A stretch of 64,000 bases of DNA from Paenibacillus xylanilyticus (GTDB lineage Bacteria > Bacillota > Bacilli > Paenibacillales > Paenibacillaceae): positions 1-64,000 of the forward strand of contig NZ_JABMCB010000179.1 of NCBI RefSeq assembly GCF_013359935.1, written 5' to 3'. The notes beneath the pieces were generated by a model that had not been told where the DNA came from, did not search any database, and saw only the letters and a program-made list of their open reading frames with translations. Shown here piece after piece: positions 61,694 to 64,000 of the stretch; positions within the stretch are counted from its first letter, which is position 1; each line of letters opens with the position of its first letter. A program made the position numbers and the translations under genes.

Positions 61694-62752
61694 TTATTCG
61701 CTGCCTGTGCCAGAGCCTTCGTTTCCTGCTCCTGATCCTTCAGCAGAGCCTCCGTTCGTTTCGGTAGATGTGCTTGTACTTTCATCTCCCAATTGAAGAC
61801 GAATCCGGTTTGTAGCCTTCCCATCCGTTACCACTTGCCCGCCAACCTCAATGGTCGTGGCCGCAGCATATCCGGATTTAATGTACAATCCAGTACTGTC
61901 CAGATCAAAAGACATACTGTCTCCATCGGCTGTCATGCCAAATTGCAGTTTTTCCCCGCTTGAATTTTCACCTTTATACACTTCAAGCCAGCTCTGGCCC
62001 GAAGCATTAATGGTAACCTTAACCGGTTTCCCTGCACTTCCATTTACTTTGAAATTAGTAATATTACCGGATTTACCATCTTCGGCAACCACTACAGCTC
62101 CGGCATTATCCGTATTTTCTTCATCTTCGGTACCATCTGGTGTTTGTTCATCCGTTTGACCTTCAGGATCCGTCTGATCCGTGACATCGGTACCACCACC
62201 ATTGCCGCCTGCTTCCCCGTCGCCTTGCCCAGTTTCTTCCCCACCCGCTTCATTCGTAGGTGGAGTCGATGCCTGACCATTGTCCGTTGTCTCATCAGGT
62301 TGATCATTTGGTTGCTGCTGACTGTCTGTAATTTTGGTTTGGTCCACGCCTTGAGTATCTGCATCATCTTTGTTCATGACCACATACACGTACAGCAGGG
62401 CAACAATCAGAATCGGAAATGTCCACATTAACGCTACGGACATCCAGCGATTGCTCCGCTCCACCGGACGACTCGAACGCTTTTGGATCACGGGCTCCAT
62501 GGTTGCTTCCGTTTCCTCTGCCGGTACATCTTTTTTGTGCCCCTCCAGCAGCTCATCAGGGTTCAGTCCCACCGTTTCCGCATAGGTTTTAATGAAAGCT
62601 CGCACATAAAAACTGCCAGGCAGCACCTTATAGTCCCCAGCCTCTATTGCTTCCAGATACCTCTTGCGAATTTTAGTCATTTCCTGTACATCATCGAGAC
62701 TCATCCCTTTTTGCAGCCGGGCCTCTCTTAACTGCTGACCCAGTTCAGACAT
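61694..62752 (-). CDS. rodZ: RodZ-like cytoskeletal protein (YmfM)
   Basis: A 352-residue protein: N-terminal HTH_25 domain (LREARLQKGMSLDDVQEMTKI), a membrane helix near residue 110, a long Asp/Glu/Gly/Thr-rich linker (residues 135-225), then a DUF4115 domain (FKVNGSAGKPVKVTINASG, SWLEVYKG). RodZ links MreB filaments to the membrane and shapes the cell. GGAGGAGA precedes the ATG. The linker is acidic and low in complexity. Confidence 0.9.
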   Translation of the reverse strand: MSELGQQLREARLQKGMSLDDVQEMTKIRKRYLEAIEAGDYKVLPGSFYVRAFIKTYAETVGLNPDELLEGHKKDVPAEETEATMEPVIQKRSSRPVERSNRWMSVALMWTFPILIVALLYVYVVMNKDDADTQGVDQTKITDSQQQPNDQPDETTDNGQASTPPTNEAGGEETGQGDGEAGGNGGGTDVTDQTDPEGQTDEQTPDGTEDEENTDNAGAVVVAEDGKSGNITNFKVNGSAGKPVKVTINASGQSWLEVYKGENSSGEKLQFGMTADGDSMSFDLDSTGLYIKSGYAAATTIEVGGQVVTDGKATNRIRLQLGDESTSTSTETNGGSAEGSGAGNEGSGTGSE

Positions 62753-62816
62753 GCCATCTCCTCCTTATTTTTTCTCTTTAGTTGTTTCTATCTATTCCAT
62801 GATCCCGTACGGAGCC

Positions 62817-63584
62817 TTACAGTTCATCGGTGTAGCTGGCCGTAAACGTATCATAAATAATTTCTTCGTTTGGATTGTTCCGAAGTTCAATAATAATATC
62901 AAAATCATTATAGTCATATTCCGATTCCTGCACAAAAATATCAGGATGCTCAATGACTTTGGTGCTCGGCATCGTCATAATATCCTGCAATAAGTTATAA
63001 TGCCGTTCACTTGAACGAATTGTACTTACAATACCATCAATGATAAATACATTGTTTGGGTTCATTTCGTCCTCGGAGAGCTGACTCCTTATCGTTTGAC
63101 GAAGCAAGGTCGACGAAACAAACGTCCATCGTTTCATCGCACAGACACTGCCCGCGATAATCGATTCCGTTTTGCCGACCCGCGGCATTCCCCTTAAGCC
63201 AATCACCTGATTGCCTTCCCTTTTAAATACTTCACCCAAAAAGTCTACCAATAACCCAAGTTCATCCCTTGTGAAACGAAAAGTTTTGCGGTCGTCCGAA
63301 TCGCGGTCAATATAACGGCCATGACGCACGGCCAAAATATCCACCAGTTTGGGTTGACGCAAAGCCGACACGGTGATGCTGTTCACCTTTGCAAGCATTT
63401 CACCGAGCAAACGGATCTTTTCATCGTCATCGGATTCGAGCAGCATGCCCCGGGTTTTGCCTTCCACACCGTTAATGGTCAATATATTCACTTCAAGCAT
63501 CCCCAGCATGGAGGCAATATCCCCCAGCAAACCAGGTCTGTTCTTATGTATTTTATATTCCATGTACCATTGTTTAGATTCCAT
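62817..63584 (-). CDS. YmfK-like protein (DUF3388)
   Basis: A 255-residue protein. Residues 8-75 resemble an ACT domain (YKIHKNRPGLLGDIASMLGM), and a P-loop-like GLRGMPRVGKTESII lies near residue 133. Conserved as YmfK beside ymfM/rodZ in Bacillales; role unknown. GGGGTG precedes the ATG. Confidence 0.88.
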   Translation of the reverse strand: MESKQWYMEYKIHKNRPGLLGDIASMLGMLEVNILTINGVEGKTRGMLLESDDDEKIRLLGEMLAKVNSITVSALRQPKLVDILAVRHGRYIDRDSDDRKTFRFTRDELGLLVDFLGEVFKREGNQVIGLRGMPRVGKTESIIAGSVCAMKRWTFVSSTLLRQTIRSQLSEDEMNPNNVFIIDGIVSTIRSSERHYNLLQDIMTMPSTKVIEHPDIFVQESEYDYNDFDIIIELRNNPNEEIIYDTFTASYTDEL

Positions 63585-63734
63585 TTAAACACCCCGTAAT
63601 GCATTATTCCACATTATTCGACAGCAGCAGAACGTGTCCACAGGACAACGAACTGAGACATCTTCTAAAAATGGGTCACGTTAATGATATATAAAATGAA
63701 AATGAATTACAAGAACAGGTCTGTAATCATTAGA

Positions 63735-63758
63735 GAAAAGCCCCCTTGCGGGAGCTTT
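63735..63758 (-). terminator. Terminator after the DUF3243 gene
   Basis: On the minus strand AAAGCTCCC, loop GCAA, GGGGGCTTTTC. It lies 14 bp after the ymfJ-like stop. Confidence 0.75.
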
Positions 63759-63771
63759 CCATCAGTGCAGC

Positions 63772-64000
63772 TTATGCGTTTTGTTTGGCCAATTTGACCA
63801 TCAGGCGCGCAATCGTACGACGCTCTTCAGCATCGCCGACATCCCATATTTCTTTTAATGCCCGGTTGGAATGGTTCGCTGGGTCCACTTTCTCATCCAG
63901 AAAGTCACCAATCTCATACGCAAGTTTGTTGATGGTTTCTTCATTCATCCCCATCTTCTCTGCTTGCAGTACGCGATCACCCAAGAACTTCTTCCATGTG
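63772..64000 (-). CDS. DUF3243 protein (YmfJ-like), runs off window
   Basis: The frame enters from the window end as TWKKFLGDRVLQAEKMGM and goes on through INKLAYEIGDFLDEKVDP and DVGDAEERRTIARLMVKL to a stop at 63772. This is the family pattern of YmfJ (about 85 residues). The start is outside the window. It lies next to ymfK, as in B. subtilis. Role unknown. Confidence 0.88.
   Translation of the reverse strand, partial: TWKKFLGDRVLQAEKMGMNEETINKLAYEIGDFLDEKVDPANHSNRALKEIWDVGDAEERRTIARLMVKLAKQNA

Overview
The window looks like a chromosomal segment of a Paenibacillus species, or a close relative in the Paenibacillaceae. The right third carries the Bacillales blocks recA-cinA-pgsA-yajQ-rodZ-ymfK-ymfJ and ricA-miaB, plus spoVS-ymdB-rny-recX. 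Spore (spoVS) and bacillithiol (ypdA/bdr) genes, a Gram-positive T-box leader, strong GGAGG ribosome binding sites and frequent GTG/TTG starts agree with this. Most genes lie on the minus strand. No rRNA, tRNA or CRISPR array was seen.

Layout. 1-141: broken end of an IS3-type element. 219-6471: a winged-helix regulator with an MFS exporter, an oxidoreductase behind a replication-terminator-protein (RTP) homologue, an acyltransferase, a DUF202 protein with no standard start codon, and a stress protein. 6702-10132: HrpB helicase and a short-chain dehydrogenase. 10341-20483: a type VII secretion (T7SS) locus with a ubiquitin-like protein, an EssC ATPase, a WXG100 substrate and two small partners, followed by a membrane protein kinase, a vWA protein and a PP2C phosphatase. 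20905-28299: small ORFs, GNAT, L,D-transpeptidase, a stand-alone RsgA, an ArsR/DUF2087 regulator, Bdr and others. 28445-32642: BmrCD-type drug exporter behind a leader peptide and attenuator. 32839-34546: an autoregulated TetR operon. 34592-39795: YdcF, a HEPN-like protein, an ABC pair and a T-box controlled argS. 39960-43846: Cys-rich copper-binding protein, a CobW-type metal GTPase, MoaB, a lipoprotein and a quinone-type reductase. 44735-47846: a nicotinate/nicotinamide salvage operon headed by an NrtR-like Nudix regulator. 47864-64000: housekeeping core.

The most interesting parts are: (1) the T7SS locus, which lacks recognisable EsaA and EssA, has no classical EssB, and carries a kinase/phosphatase/vWA set that recalls the PpkA/PppA switch of type VI secretion; (2) the RTP homologue with two near-identical 17-bp direct repeats beside it; (3) the leader peptide plus hairpins before bmrCD; (4) a promoter-to-terminator unit that encodes only a 23-residue peptide; (5) a HEPN-like protein with an RxxxxH motif.

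All calls are from reading the sequence. Family names rest on recalled motifs, not on a database search.
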